NCBI RefSeq assembly: GCF_905220365.1
Contig: NC_061128.1
Coordinates: 6,572,001-6,636,000, forward strand
Reading direction: 5' to 3'
From: Vanessa cardui
Taxonomy: Eukaryota; Arthropoda; Insecta; Lepidoptera; Nymphalidae
Length of the DNA: 64,000 bases
The notes under the pieces were generated by a model that saw only the letters and a list, made by a program, of their open reading frames with translations, did not search any database and was not told the DNA's origin. The position numbers were made by a program, and so were the translations under genes. Positions 1-13,884 of the stretch are shown in pieces (position 1 is the stretch's first letter; each line of letters opens with the position of its first letter).

Positions 1-2302
1 TTAGATAAAATTTTGCGAGCTCAATTACGAAAACTTCCTCAAATCCTACGGTGTTGATGTCATTGTATTTTATAAGATTTATAATCCTGATTCTAAATCA
101 CGAATTGACTCTATGCAAATGAATTCCTTTTATACAGTATTTCCTTATTAGGTTACAATATTTTATCCTGTATAAAAAATCCAAATTAATATTTATTCAG
201 ACAATTAAGAGACGTATATTTTATTTCTAGGTCATTGATCCCAATAATCCTTAAAAAACCGTGTTCCATCATACTAAATTTTCAAATTGCATCAGTGCAG
301 ACATGCGATAATCTATTTATAATGAAATCAGACGGAACATAACAATATTTTTGTAATCAAAACATTTAGAACGTCACAACAATTTGTTGTTATGTGGGAA
401 AGACCTCAAAATCGTGGCCTAATGACCGCTGCATTACCGACCGACCTCAATTGGTTCTGTGACATAACAGTTGCGTTAGATTTCAGATCGTCAGACTCGT
501 GTAGTGTTTTGTGACAGAGAATTGCTTTCATTGTTTCCATAACGATGCATTGAAATCATATATTGCAACAACAATGTTAAGAAGAGAGATTATCAACTTT
601 TTATTCTTTCTACGTTCTACGTACTGAGTTGTTTAAAATACTATTCTTATAAAACAAAAACCTTAACATATCATATAAGTGAATTTAAATATACTATACG
701 AATTTTATACTCTATCTGATAGTACAGAGACCTTCTACTAAGTATAAAATACCTGTGTCAGAAGGTTAACCGTACGTTTAACTTTTTCATGTTAATATTC
801 TGACTGTACAAGGAATAGCGAAAAAACATGTTCGAAAAATACTTAACAAGCCACGCAACAAAACTATTCTTTTAAAAATATATATATTGCATAATACGAT
901 TGTGTCTGATAGTGATCTAAGAAGTAATGTTAAGCGATGAACTAAATAAAATAACTTATTTTTGAATTTTTATATTTGCAAATATTCGTACATATGCTGA
1001 CCTTAAAAAACCGGTCAGATATATTTTTTTTATCACACCTCTCAAGTAGAGGTGTGTTCAATATTCAGCATAATTATATAAATTTAATTACACTGGATGC
1101 GGAAGGCAGAGAATCGGGAGTTTTGAAACACTTTGGGAGAAGCCATAACAATCAATGTTGATGAATTTAATTACACATATATTTAAGAGTTTTTTGAGTA
1201 ACTTAAAGCAAATGATCGAGGATGATGTTATATTCGGCGATTTTGCTGGTCGCGAATTGAGATGCGTGCAATATCTGAAAGCTCGTATGATCGCAAAATG
1301 AAATTCATATTTAAATCAAGGAGTCCAAGATAAATGTATACATTTTTATCGTAAAAAAGGGTACAAAACCTGCACTTTAATTGTTAGTTGTATAACTGTA
1401 TTTATATTGTTTAAGAGTGAAAATTTTTTGACGCTGAATGCGCGTGAGTGTTATCTATGACTGAATTAATGAAATCGTTAAAAAAGCTTACTGTAATATT
1501 TTGATAGTTATAAATAAAGTATTTCTAAACGAAGCAGTTTATTTATTTGTATAAAGAATTGAAGGAAATGTTATTGATCTCTCTAAGCCTTCAGGTGATT
1601 GCGTTGATTAATAGAGCACGTCGAACATAGCAACGGTCTGAGTTTTAGCTCATAGGCTATTTGTCTTGCATCAAAACACGACAGCAATTATTTTACGCAA
1701 CAAGTTATTACCTTTACATATCATAATTATTTATGTACACAGGTTAAACGTATATACTTTTAAAATCAAATATAACAACAGCCTTTAATTTCATAAAATT
1801 AGTAATATATTAATTTAGTCTAAATATAAGTTAATTGTTTGCATTTTTGAAAAAAAAAATATAGATCTAAGAAAATAAATCGCTATTTCTTATAGAATAT
1901 ATTATACATTATGTACAGGTTTTTATTGAAGTAGTTACATAGCTACATCACGTTATGTACTATCACTTAGTCAAAAATTAATTTGTTATTAATCGCATAT
2001 GCTCAACAATGCTTGAAGTTATATTAGATATAATTGATATGATTTTTCACACTTGATTATATTTCAGTTATAATATATTGTGTCACATTATACTGAAGAA
2101 ACCAATCAATTTTCTATTAACTTTCATCTGGTGTCTGAACTCGATAATTCAATACGTTTTGCGAGAGGCGAAGCTGTCTCGAGAGAAAACAAATACTTTC
2201 GCTAAGCGACCCACTACTCTAAACATAAATATCTGCATTTATTTTAACAATCCTTTTTAAAACGGTTTCAAATTGATTCGGCACTACAGTCTTATATAAC
2301 AA

Positions 2303-2532
2303 TAAATAAATATTGGACAACATCACATACATTACTCTGATCCCAATGTAAGTAGTTAGCACTTGTGTTATGGCAAATCAGAAGTAACGACGGTACGTCA
2401 AACACCCAGACCCAAGACAACATAGAAAACTAGTGAATGTTTTCTACATCGACTCGGCCAGGAATCGAACCCGGGACCTCGGAGTCATTCATGATAACCG
2501 GTGTACACACTACTCGACCACGGAGATCGCCA
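2303..2532 (-). repeat. tRNA-derived SINE, family B, copy 1
   Basis: On the minus strand this reads as a tRNA-like head with a good B box (complement of 2461-2471, GGTTCGATTCC) and a plausible A box about 45 bases upstream. A conserved body follows, ending in an AT-rich tail. A second copy at 31631-31845 has the same order and orientation, which makes it a dispersed repeat. The short open frame at 2437-2655 is produced by this repeat and is not a gene. Confidence 0.75.
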
Positions 2533-3500
2533 TATGGAACAATAAGTCGATTTTACAACATTAAACTTGTGATGTATAAAAATGTACCTATAGTCGGCTC
2601 TGCTGCAACTTATGTAACTGTGCTAGTGTGCAATGGGGAGCCGAGGTCAATGTAATGTTTAATTTGACGAACATATTTACTGACCGACTCGCCTCTTTTC
2701 GTGTAACACTTAAGTGATATATCTCGATATTCTTGCATAAATATAAAAAAATAAACTTTATACTTTAAATGTAGCCATACAAAACTTATATTTACATATT
2801 ATTTGTTTCATTTCATAATACTAAGTTAAATATTGTGAAAACTATTAATAGTTAAATATTTATTCTTACAATTATATAGTTTTTTCAATATTTACTTCGT
2901 CCGTGCCCTAAATTTTAAAACGGTCCCCAATTATTATTAATTATTATTATTTTCAAAAACGTGCTCTCTTAAGCAGTGCAGCATAAAATGCATTTAGGTC
3001 GTTATGTTGGTAGGAACTTTCGATCAACGCACAAAACTGATAAACAAACTGTTACAGATTGATATCGTGTATTTCGTTCAGATTACTTTTCTGAATAGCT
3101 GTCGTAATTTGCTTTTCATAATAACAAAATTTATACTTTGAACTCTAATAATTTTATCTAACATATTATTATTACGTCAACAATTATAAACTTTCACAAA
3201 ACATTCTATTGTATGACACGCACGTGCAATTATATATATTATTTAGACGTCTAAACAATAAATAGATAATTTTAATGTTTAACCTAAGCCATTCTAAGAG
3301 AAAACTTTACGAACAAAACCGGCTTGTATTCAGATTTCAAAATATAACGTTTTATCCCAACAAACAAACTTTGTAACATCAAGAAGAAAGACTGTAACAT
3401 AATCTTCACATTGCTAAAAAAATAAGTTTGAATAATGGGTACTACTAAAATATTTACATTTATAATACGAAGTTAAATTCTACAAATAAAAAAGGAACAT

Positions 3501-3665
3501 CAAATCAAATCAAATCACGTCAAAATATACTTTATTCAAGTAGGCTTTTAAAAGCAGTTTTGAATCGTCATTTAACAACTATTTTAAGTGAAGCTACCAC
3601 CGATTCGGAAAGTATGTTCTACCGAGAATCACCGGTAAGAAACTCAGTAGTTACTCTTTTGAGTT
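3501..3665 (+). repeat. Dispersed repeat family C, copy 1
   Basis: Starts in short ATCAA-type repeats, then reads TTTATTCAAGTAGGC and a conserved body ending near TAGTTACTCTTTT. Related copies are at 13605-13745 (minus), 34300-34425 (plus) and 41831-41906 (minus, partial). It looks like a SINE or the 3' tail of a LINE. The family name cannot be fixed without a repeat library. Confidence 0.7.
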
Positions 3666-6600
3666 TCTTGTCAGTTCTTCTCAATATAATTTCCTCGATT
3701 TTTAATTATGTTTCCTAAAGTAGAACTCAATTTTTAATAATGGAAACTTGTCTTTTAACTAATAATGAGTACCGACCGTTTTCACGGAATAACAGACTTT
3801 AACAATTCCATCGAACTACATACGGAATAACTCCCTTCTCTTTTTTTAATTATATACAATGGCGTGCATTTATTATTTTCAATAACAACATATATAAACA
3901 TATCTATAGAAACCAATATGAAAATATAGCTTGAAACAAAAGTCCCTAAAAAATATCATTTCTTTCTCGTGTAGAAAAGGAAAACAAATAGACTGTAAAT
4001 AAGAGACACGTATATTAATTCATACAAACAAATTAAATTTATTGTAGGTCACTAAAAAAGAAATGAAAAATAATGAATTCGGATACGTTCTACATACGAA
4101 TACTTACATATTCACATTTTAACAAGTGAAGATTTCTCTCACCGTTAAATGTGACCTCTTCATTAATATTGCATTTTTAAACAACGAAATAGACGACGTT
4201 TTCTTCTTAGGTTTCAAATTTCACCTTTCAGCAAATAATAATTTAACGGAAATTATTACGAGAATCTCCGTTATTTACAGCGTGAACCAAGGAGTCTGCA
4301 TGTCTTTGTAATCCAGAACAATGCTACAATAAAATAAAATGTTTTGACAAAGTCTGATAAAACAGTGCTACTTTCATTAAATAATTATATAGGAAATACG
4401 ACTACTTATTAAACAAGCCGCTTAATGTCATTAAGTAAATATCACTTTGAGAGTTATTCGATAGTTTAACGTTTATTGTCACGTCGCTCAACACTTATGT
4501 GTGTCAAGGAAAATTGACTTTTATATTAAACACGTATTAATATGAAAATATTCTCGTGTTTTACGATAATCTGACTAACGTTTCTAATCTGTAAATTAAT
4601 CTATTCTTTTTTAATTGTTTTACTAAAGTATATCGATTGAGCTTTCTTATAATTGAAATCTGCTTTAATTTAATTTAAAGGAGTAATCTATAAATGTAGA
4701 GATAACTGTTTTCTATATTATTATAGGTAACAGGTGAGTGCAACTGCATTTATGTACTTAATTTGTATTCATGATTCATCTCATGCTCCGCGGTGAAGGT
4801 AAACATTGTTAGATATCCTGTGCATGGTGGATGAGAATCTGCCAAGTGTATCTAACACTATCCCGCATAGAAAGAGCGGGGGGGGGGGTGTAAGCTCCAA
4901 ACATAACGTCGAACAAACATAAACGGACTGTTATTTTGTTAAAGTTTGTTAACTATAAAAATAGTTAACAAAAAACACTTCTTCCTTTGTACTTGCGATC
5001 GTCGTTTGATAATACAATTTACTATTACGACTCTTCATTACCTGATATTACTCAATATTTATTATTAAATATGGGTTTGCGCGGTTTCTTGTTAGAAATT
5101 TTACCGGTTCATGAGCTTTCAGCGGTAAAGACATATAAAAGTGATAGTGGCAAGTGCACGGTGAAAGTGTGAAGTGCATTAGCCTGAACATAGTACTATA
5201 TAAATACTACATTCTAGACAAGCTTACAAGCAAATACTTATATATTTTAGGTAGGTTTGTAACAATATATAGAAGAAATTCTTACTTTTAAAATGGAACG
5301 TCGATTTAAAAACAAAAGACTGATATTTTTTGAGTAAATTTTTATATATTTATAGTGTAGTCTAAGCTTTATATTATTATTAATAATTACTTACTTTTAA
5401 TATTAAGAGAATAATATATAGTATATACTAGTGACAAAAAAATTAATACATTAAAACAGTTAATATTTAAGAGCAGTCTCCAGTTTTAGAATGAACCGAA
5501 CGCCTTTCACGGACCTGTTTTACCACTTTCGCTTTATCAAGTTTTAATCAGGTCACACGGCTGCACCAGATTAGGGATTCCGATAAATTTATTATTAAAA
5601 TTAATATGAGTTTTGATTTCAGCAACATTTATTTGTGTTTGTAAATAATATATTAGTATAAAAAAACTACAAACGTAGAATGCACTTATTAAACTCTCTT
5701 TTTCATATAATATTATCTAGTCTGAAGTCTTGTATCGGATTAGATGAAACTTCTATTTATAATTTCAGTTATCAAGAACTTATCTTGAATTCATAATAAA
5801 ATAAGCACTTCCAAAACTAAACGTATAATACATAATGTCGATAATAATGTATACAATTGCATATATAGGTAAATAAATCTTATACAAGTTAAATAAATGT
5901 ATACTGATTTTAACATACGAGTATACACAGTCATATGAAAATACAGATTCATATTTTTTGTCAACCATAACGGCACTGTGAGTGTCAAAATGCTTATTGC
6001 TCTGAATTAAAATTTACTACGTATCGATATTTTCATTTTATTAATTACTTAATACTTATTACGTTTTTAACTTTTTTTTTCTTTTTAATTTTTTACATGT
6101 GGTCTCATTGGCGTTTTTTTTAATGATACTTAGTTTTATATGTATTGTTGTTATTATTATTGGTTTTTTTTCATACTTAGTCTCTTTAATGTTATATGTG
6201 AGAATTATTATAGGCCTAATACTTATTAAGTATATGTTATTTTGTTTGTCAACGGCTGTATGTTATCCAATTAAATAAATATTTTTAGATCTTTATTATT
6301 TCACTTACATAAAAAGATTTGAGTACGCGTAAACGAATTCATGTCAAGATCACATTAAATACTAAACGTAATTTCCGTGAAAAAACTGCAGCTTTATTCA
6401 AGGAAACTTTGAAAAATTGCATTTTATAATAAATCTGGGGTATCAGTAAAAAAAATTTACAAGTAATTAAAAATAATACCAAAAAAATATAGATATCTAA
6501 TTCTTATTAGCTTATACAAATTTAAATTAAAAGCATACGAAACATTCAGTTTCAAAAAGGTTTTTTTTAATTCTCAGACTGTGATATTTCTTAATCTCAG

Positions 6601-7878
6601 ATAGGATTGCAATAATTAATTTATATAACACAAAGTCCAAAAGCACCACGAAGATATATTTAAAGCGTAGCGTACGTACTCGTAGCCGCGCGTTGATATC
6701 TTTCACTAGCATTACCTAACGCGAGTTGTAGAACACGCTAAAATATCTTGACTAACATCATTTATTATAAATTGCAGATAATACTTGCTTCATTCGATAT
6801 TAGAAAGTAAAATATATTAATAAATCAATAATAATTGTTTGCTCTTTAGTATTTTTTACTAACAATCTAGAGGTAGACTGCAGAGAAAGCCAATTACAGA
6901 ACACATGAGTTTTAAGCTTCATCTTTTGGAATTCAATCTATGAATTATTGCCATATGCAATATTGAATATTTCTTCGAAAGAAGTGTTTCATTCCATAAT
7001 TCGATATGATACTTTTTTATTAGTATAATTATAACATTATGATCACAAAGCCTTTTTCATATTAGACACTTTTGCTGTTCTCTAAATATTTTTTTTATTA
7101 TTATTATTATTTTCTAAATTCATATATATATATATATATATACATATTTGATCTTTATCATAACTTACATGGTTAATTATTTTTACACTTTGATAAAGTA
7201 TTTTACTAATCTAAAGAACTCTAGATAAACAATAGCTTATAAAAAATAAGTATCTTTAGATTAATGTCGTCAAAATCAAGATGTAAAAGTAATTTTATTT
7301 GTTATTAAATTTTTTAGAAAAAAACATAAATTTAAAATTAATATTTTTCTAGTAATAAATCAATGTTTTTTTCATATTAAAAATTGTCATAGAAATGACC
7401 ACCAGTTGGCTTTATACGACTTTCACAGTTTTTATTTTATGATAAAGTGATATTAAATCAATATAACATATATCAGCCCTTCAGATCATTTATAAGCCCA
7501 AAGAAAAATAAAAACTGATATATACAAAACTATATACATATCTTAGCTGAGTAAAGCAAGAGATTCTAAGTATTATCATTTCTGTTCTTGATATTTAACG
7601 TCAAACTTTTCGAGTATGACATTTTAAAACAATAAAAGTAAGGTCAAAACTTATTTCTTAATACAATGGCATTCTTTGTTAAGTGCCTTCACAACGAAAG
7701 ACAAAAAAAAGCATTTCAATATTTAAGTAAATTCAAAGTAAATGTTTAAGTAATTTGAGGAAAAATACGTAGGTTTGTATTATATGTAGTTTTTCAAGCT
7801 GTTTAAATAATGAATTTATTCAAAATAAGAACAAAAACGCTTTTAATTATTTTTTTCTTTATTCAGATGTTAGTTCTG

Positions 7879-7911
7879 TCAACCGTATAATCTACCCGAT
7901 TATACGGTTGA
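7879..7911. repeat. Short inverted repeat, 14-bp stem
   Basis: Two perfect 14-base arms (7879-7892 and 7898-7911) flank a 5-base loop TACCC. Stem content is mixed. No gene is adjacent, so no role is assigned. Confidence 0.6.
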
Positions 7912-10900
7912 TAATTCTGAGTTTCCGAATTTTGATTCTGAAAAACCTCTACTATATGTACTATTTTAGTTAATTTAAACATTCTTTTTATCAATTGATG
8001 TGCTTTCCTGTTATCATATTATTGATGTAATTCTTTAATGTTAGGCTAACATTACAATAAAATATATTCGCGCAATATTCAATCATGAAGTTTTTAGTAA
8101 GCAAAAGACTTAAAAATAAATAAGATCATTCAAAAGAATGATGACGATTAATGAATCTTTAGAAAGATATTAATAGTCTAGAAAGTTGATTCCAAGCACA
8201 TAAAATGGAATTTAACTAAATGCCATCACAATCAACTTAAAAAAAGGATATTTCATATACTAAGTACGGAGATAAACTTAGGAATTGCTATAGATTCTAA
8301 AGTTGTCTTTAAAACACTCATTGATCATACAATACCACCACATTTTAAAACGGGTTTTGTATACAGAAATTCGAATGAATTCGATAAAACATCATCAATT
8401 ATATTTCTATTTAACTGTCAGGAGCAAACTTGAAACTAGACATTGCTCGAAAGTCTGGAATCTGTGAAACCCAAATGGAAGAAAGAATGAATATAAAATA
8501 AATGTGGCTGGTATACCCGTAAAAAGAGTGTATAAATAGTTTTTAAGATAATTAGGTTTTAGGTTTAAGAACACAGTGTGTAATGTGCAACCAAAGCGAG
8601 GCCGTTTACTATCCCTTGAAGCGTGAATAAAACTACATAATCTAATCATTTTGCATAAAATAATAAATTTGTTCTCCAGTTCCATAGTATTAAGATTATT
8701 ATTTCTTTGGAAATACATATATTTATTCGTAACCATCAAGACAAAAATCAATTTACAGCTAATTCCAATGAATGTCGGAAAAAAGATAAACAAACCATGC
8801 GATTTTCTAATAACTCAGCTATATTGTACGTTTCAAAAGTTAATGATTAATATATCTTTATTAATAATACAACACTATTACACACTTATTACATTCCATT
8901 TTAATTTTACTTTCAAAATTCCGATAACACTTTCGTCGACGTTTAAAACGTCTTTTTTTGCAAATCCTCAGTGAATATCATAGATTAATCAAGCTCTCGA
9001 ATTATATGGCATCAATTTTCTGTTAAATATTGTATTTCTGGCTATTCTGCTGTTATGGTTGGAAAATAATATAGGTAAATATGCGCCGTTGAATAGACTT
9101 AGTAAAACTTTTTAAATAAAAACGTTCTAAAACTACAATTTACAAAAAATAACTACCGTTAAATATGTTTTTGTTTTTTTTTTAAGCTTTCATTACTTAT
9201 CATTATTTTATGATATTTGTAGTTGATAGAATTGTAGTTTTTGATCTAAATAATAGAATTATTTTTTAAATTACTTATAACCGATATCAAAGTTGCAGAT
9301 TAATAACTTATAAGTTAATGCATTTAAAAAGATGATGCGTCGTTGACATTCCTTGATTGAGTGCCGATAAATACGCCGGCCGAAGCCTCACTTCTGCTAT
9401 GCATTTGTATTGTATTGCATTTGCGATGAAAGTGTCAGAGGTCTGTTGAGCTCAACGTCTCGTCCCGCACTGATTTATTAGGCAACAGAGAGGTTACATC
9501 GTGATTTACGCGTATCGATTACGTAAAAAAATCGTTAAAAAAGTATTGAAAAATATATTCAGCAAAAATGAGCCGAAGTTTTTCTTAGTATTATATTACT
9601 TAATAATGCAATATGATTCAAATTGAAAAGAAAACTTCTTTTAGACAGTTTAGGAAAAAATTGCTAAGAGTAACAAATTCAGAAAGTACTATGCACGTGT
9701 ATTTTTAAAACGTCTAGTAGTTTTTAATTATTTTTTGTGGAAGATGAAGAAAATTTTTATATTACGTAGATTAATATTTCTCTTTTTAAGTTTTTTCCAA
9801 TACTAATTATACTGAAAAAGAAATGAATGTATTGCTTGAAATATGTTTGATTAAATTATTATAACTTTTGTTGGTCGTTATAATAAATATATGTATTAAT
9901 AGTAACTAGTAAATTTAAATCGGATTTAGAATAAATAAATAAATTAATGATTTAATAAATCACAAAGCCAATATATTTAAAAAAACAGACACGATTGCTA
10001 TATATAGTAATAAGCTTGGCATTAGTTGTCTCGGCTATTTTAGTCTAATATATTTGGAGGACATTTTTTTTTTGTACTACGTGTTTAGACAAGGTGACAT
10101 GAAAAATAATAAATTTAGTTTTACTTATTGATACAAATACAATTATGATATTTATTATTACTACGCTTTGTTACACTTTATACATTTAGATAATTTTTTT
10201 TATTTTTGTTAACATATAACTACCATAATTATATAAAACATATTTATATGTAAATATAATTACTACTACATCTAAATACGGCATTGTTTTGCTTCTTTAT
10301 CTATGAATATGGTTTGTAGGAAAATCTAATTCAATATCACGACTCTATTTGAGTTAGTTCCTTCAAAACATTTGTTAATAGGGCCACACGAACAAACGTG
10401 TTGTTATCTTAGAAGGTGGCATCAGCTTCCTACAATTTGTTGTTTAGAGAGCTGAAAGTTCTTTTCGGAAGATTTGTATTTGAACGGCACGGCTGTTTTA
10501 TTGTATTTATTACATTTCCTCTCTAGTTGCAAATATTTCTCTACTATCATGCTATACTTTCGTTAAAGTGATATATCTGATTTACAAAAGAAAATATATG
10601 TCATTGAACTTAAAAAATTAAAATAAATTCCAATTAAGTCTAAAAATTATTAAAATTTATTTTTTATGATTCTTTACTTTTATAACAATAATAATTTAAA
10701 TAGTATGTCATAATTTTAATAAGAAAGTTAATGTTTAAACAAAATACAGTTTTAAACCGTTCAGGTGGCAAAAGGTGTAAGAATGAATCCGGTTGCATTA
10801 ACCAGTAAGTTGGATCGGAACCGGTCCTAAATGTGGAGTAAGTTCGATACCATTTCCAGAGCATCAGCAACATCCATAGTTCACCTACTTGTCAGTGGAA

Positions 10901-12611
10901 TCTGGCATTTAGCACGATGCTCTAGATTACATACTTTGGATTCAGTTGCAACAAAATGTAAAGCATATACATATTTGCGGAACTAATAAATAAAACAAGA
11001 AAGCAGTAATCATATCCTCTTATTAATTGTAAATATTATTTTTTTATGAAAAGATGAAATGTTCCCACAAATCCCAAGAATGAAAATGATACTACATAGT
11101 GTCTATTATATCATCCTTTTAATACCAGAGTCGCATTAAGTCACTCCGATTACGTAAAGGCCGCTCGAACAATTACTTGCGTCACACAAACCATAATTAA
11201 CCTGAAGTAAAATTGTAAATTCTGTACAAATGAGGTTAAACTGTTACACACAAATGACACAGGGGTCGATGACAATAGTCATTAATATCGACAATGACAC
11301 CGTCGCGTGAACCATGAAACACAGACTATATGCAATAAGCTATTGATGGGTATCGACTAATAAATAGTACTGCCACTTGAATTATAACTGACCTGACTAT
11401 AAACCGTAATTTACCTAATATATAGTTAAGTTATATCAGCCATCGACATTGCGTCATCAAGAAAACACTTCCGTACTTCGTAATTGGAAAAGGTTTTTTT
11501 TTTCATGATTGTATGATGATTTGTGCCTCTTCAAATAACTTACATTCACTGGTCTAGGTTATCTCGATAGAATTGGTCGGTTTGCTTGTAAATAGTGAAA
11601 GTTATATCAGTATCTAATATTACCATCAGGCAATAATCACTTTTGATACAATAAATTTAGTCAGTAACGGTTCGAATCTGTAATTTGTAAGTGATTTTGT
11701 CTTCTAATTAATTGGGATGTAACGAATAGTAAACGTAACGCTACTTATAATTCTTAATTTCATTCAACGATTCATTTCATAATATTTTAACGATTAAGCT
11801 GCAGCTTAAATCTAACAAAATTGTTAAAAAAAATGTTTAAAGACTGGTACTTCAAATCGTATTAAATTTGAGTTAACAAGTTATTGAAAAACCGGTGAAT
11901 AATGTAAATTCTAACTTTCGATTGACTAAGAGTTATGTGTGTTTCACCCACATCTCAAAGTGCTTATATAGCCTATATAATCGATAGTATAACTGTTGGG
12001 TGTAATTATAATGGTACATACAAACAGTTCAGTAAAAAAATGTTGGTTATGGAAAGAACAAACGGTGTTTGCTCATTCGTTTAAGTTGTTAGTAAATAAC
12101 AAACGTATGTCTAAAAACATGAAGAGTTCAACTAATTTTTTGCTTCCTACATTTCACATATTTGAAGTCTAGAAATTAGAAGCAATTTCTCACGTTCGGA
12201 GGCTCGATTGTGTCAACATACGTTATTGCAGTAATAGCAATTATGACTAGTTAACTTTCACTGTAAAACAAAAGCAGATAATAAAGACAAGCTGTGAATA
12301 CGCCAGACAAGCGTTCACAATACCTAAGGATGTCATGACAGAAGGTATAATTAGGTATACTTAACACTAACTACTTTTTCTTTTTAAACTTCTAAGTAAT
12401 ATTGTTTTACTTTATTTTAAACAGTTCATTCCGGAATCAACTCACTAAACCTATTATTCATAATAATAGATGTAGACACAGTGTTATTAATACTTATGAT
12501 TACATATTGAGAATATTATTAATAATTTATTTTATATGTGACCTCTTTTTGGCCAATTTGCTGATGCCTAATTTTCTAGTTTAAAAAAATATGAGCAAAT
12601 TCTTTTAATAA

Positions 12612-12820
12612 TCTATATTAATATTATAAATGCGAAAGTAACTGTCTCCCTGTCTGTCTGTCGCTCATTCACAACCAAACCGCTGAACCGAATTCGATGA
12701 AATTTGTTATGAAGCAAACTTGATCTCCAAGAAAGGACAGAGGCAATTTTTTTGCCTGACACATGACGACCAATACAACCAATACCCTAAAACGCAGGCG
12801 AAGTCGCGTGTATCTACTAG
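12612..12820 (+). mobile_element. Non-autonomous Helitron-like element
   Basis: Begins TCTATATTAATATTATAAA directly after an A and ends CTAG directly before a T, the A/T insertion expected of Helitrons. A GC-rich hairpin-prone segment (near 12792-12811, with ACGC and GCGT arms) sits just before the 3' end. It carries no coding capacity. A degenerate relative lies at 13191-13340. Confidence 0.65.
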
Positions 12821-13190
12821 TTATGAATATTTCTCCAATATGTTTTTAAATACACAATTTTAATTTAAGCATGCTCGCTAGAAAATAATTTTATTTTTGA
12901 ATTATATTTTAAATATAAAACCTAAATACTAACACAACAAAATGAGTATTACGTAAGAAACATAAAATTCAATCGCTTCCGCGTACTAAATTATTGATAA
13001 AAAACGCAGGCAATTATAAGGCGACTATATACTGAATAAAAAAAGTATTACAGCTAGTTTTAACTGTAAATAGTAACAACCGAGTCAGGTTTGAACAACT
13101 ACTCTGATGAAATTGTTTGGTATGGGTGATACGTTTGCCTTATTTTAATTATGAGATTGCCAAGCATCTTTCAAAAGACAATCGTTTACA

Positions 13191-13340
13191 TCTATATTAA
13201 TATTACAAATTCTAAGGTATGTCTATATATGTTTGTCTGTTGCTCTTTGGTATGAAACAAACTGAAACACTAAGGAAGGGCATTTCTATACATGCCTGAC
13301 CTACCCCCAAAACTAGCGCGAACTACGGGCAATAAAATAG
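13191..13340 (+). mobile_element. Degenerate Helitron-like fragment
   Basis: Starts TCTATATTAATATTACAAA after an A, like the element at 12612, and keeps the GCGCGAACTACGGGCAA segment near its 3' end. The terminal CTAG has decayed. Confidence 0.5.
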
Positions 13341-13604
13341 TTTACTATAAATAAGTCGCACACGGAGCTTGTTTATAAGCTACATAATTTAAGATAATGT
13401 AAAGCTTAATTTAAATTTTTAGGAAAATCACTAATATGGTTCACGTTATAGATAGAGATGGATTCTCTATCTATATATTATTCAATATAACATCTATTTA
13501 AGATGATAAAAAAGCATGAAGCTAATACTCGTTGACTTCCAGGCAGTATGTTATTATATACATAATTATGTAATTATTAACTAACATGACTGTATTTTTG
13601 AACG

Positions 13605-13745
13605 TAAAAAAAGAGTAACATCTGAGTTTCTTGTCGGTTCTTCTTGGTGGAATCTGTATTCCGATTGACGCTTTACTTAACATAGTCTGTTGAATGGCGA
13701 TTCAAAAGTGTCTGTTAAAGCCAACTTGAATAAAATATATTCGAT
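13605..13745 (-). repeat. Dispersed repeat family C, copy 2
   Basis: Reverse-orientation relative of the repeat at 3501-3665. The complement contains CTTTTGAATCGCCATTC and the conserved AAGAACCGACAAGAAACTC segment. It ends about 120 bp before the first coding exon of the lipase gene. Confidence 0.6.
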
Positions 13746-13884
13746 TTTGAAATCTTTTCCAACTTTTAATCTCTTTTTTAAACGACCCAATTACATAATT
13801 TTGTTTGATGTAATATATTACTGTATCCAAGAAATTTCATCTATAAACAGGACATTTATTTTTTTCAGGTGCAGTACAAGTACT

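Larger units (their letters stand above)
1..13604. other. Gene-poor AT-rich region
   Basis: No coding exon could be supported here. Short open frames exist, but none shows a recognised motif, and the longest (8407-8793, minus, 128 codons) has no family resemblance I know. The stretch contains the repeats listed separately, a G-run near 4880 and a TA microsatellite near 7121-7141. It may be intergenic, or it may hold long 5' noncoding introns of the lipase gene, whose first coding exon is preceded by a splice acceptor. Confidence 0.6.

Noticed and set aside
8407..8974. Two overlapping open frames (128 codons minus, 107 codons plus)
   Set aside because: They overlap on opposite strands, are rich in Phe, Leu and Ile as expected of AT-rich noncoding DNA, and show no motif or clear splice context.
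10664..10873. 69-codon minus-strand frame in a less AT-rich patch
   Set aside because: No recognisable protein motif and no supporting splice sites. The patch may be a repeat, but I could not match it to another copy.
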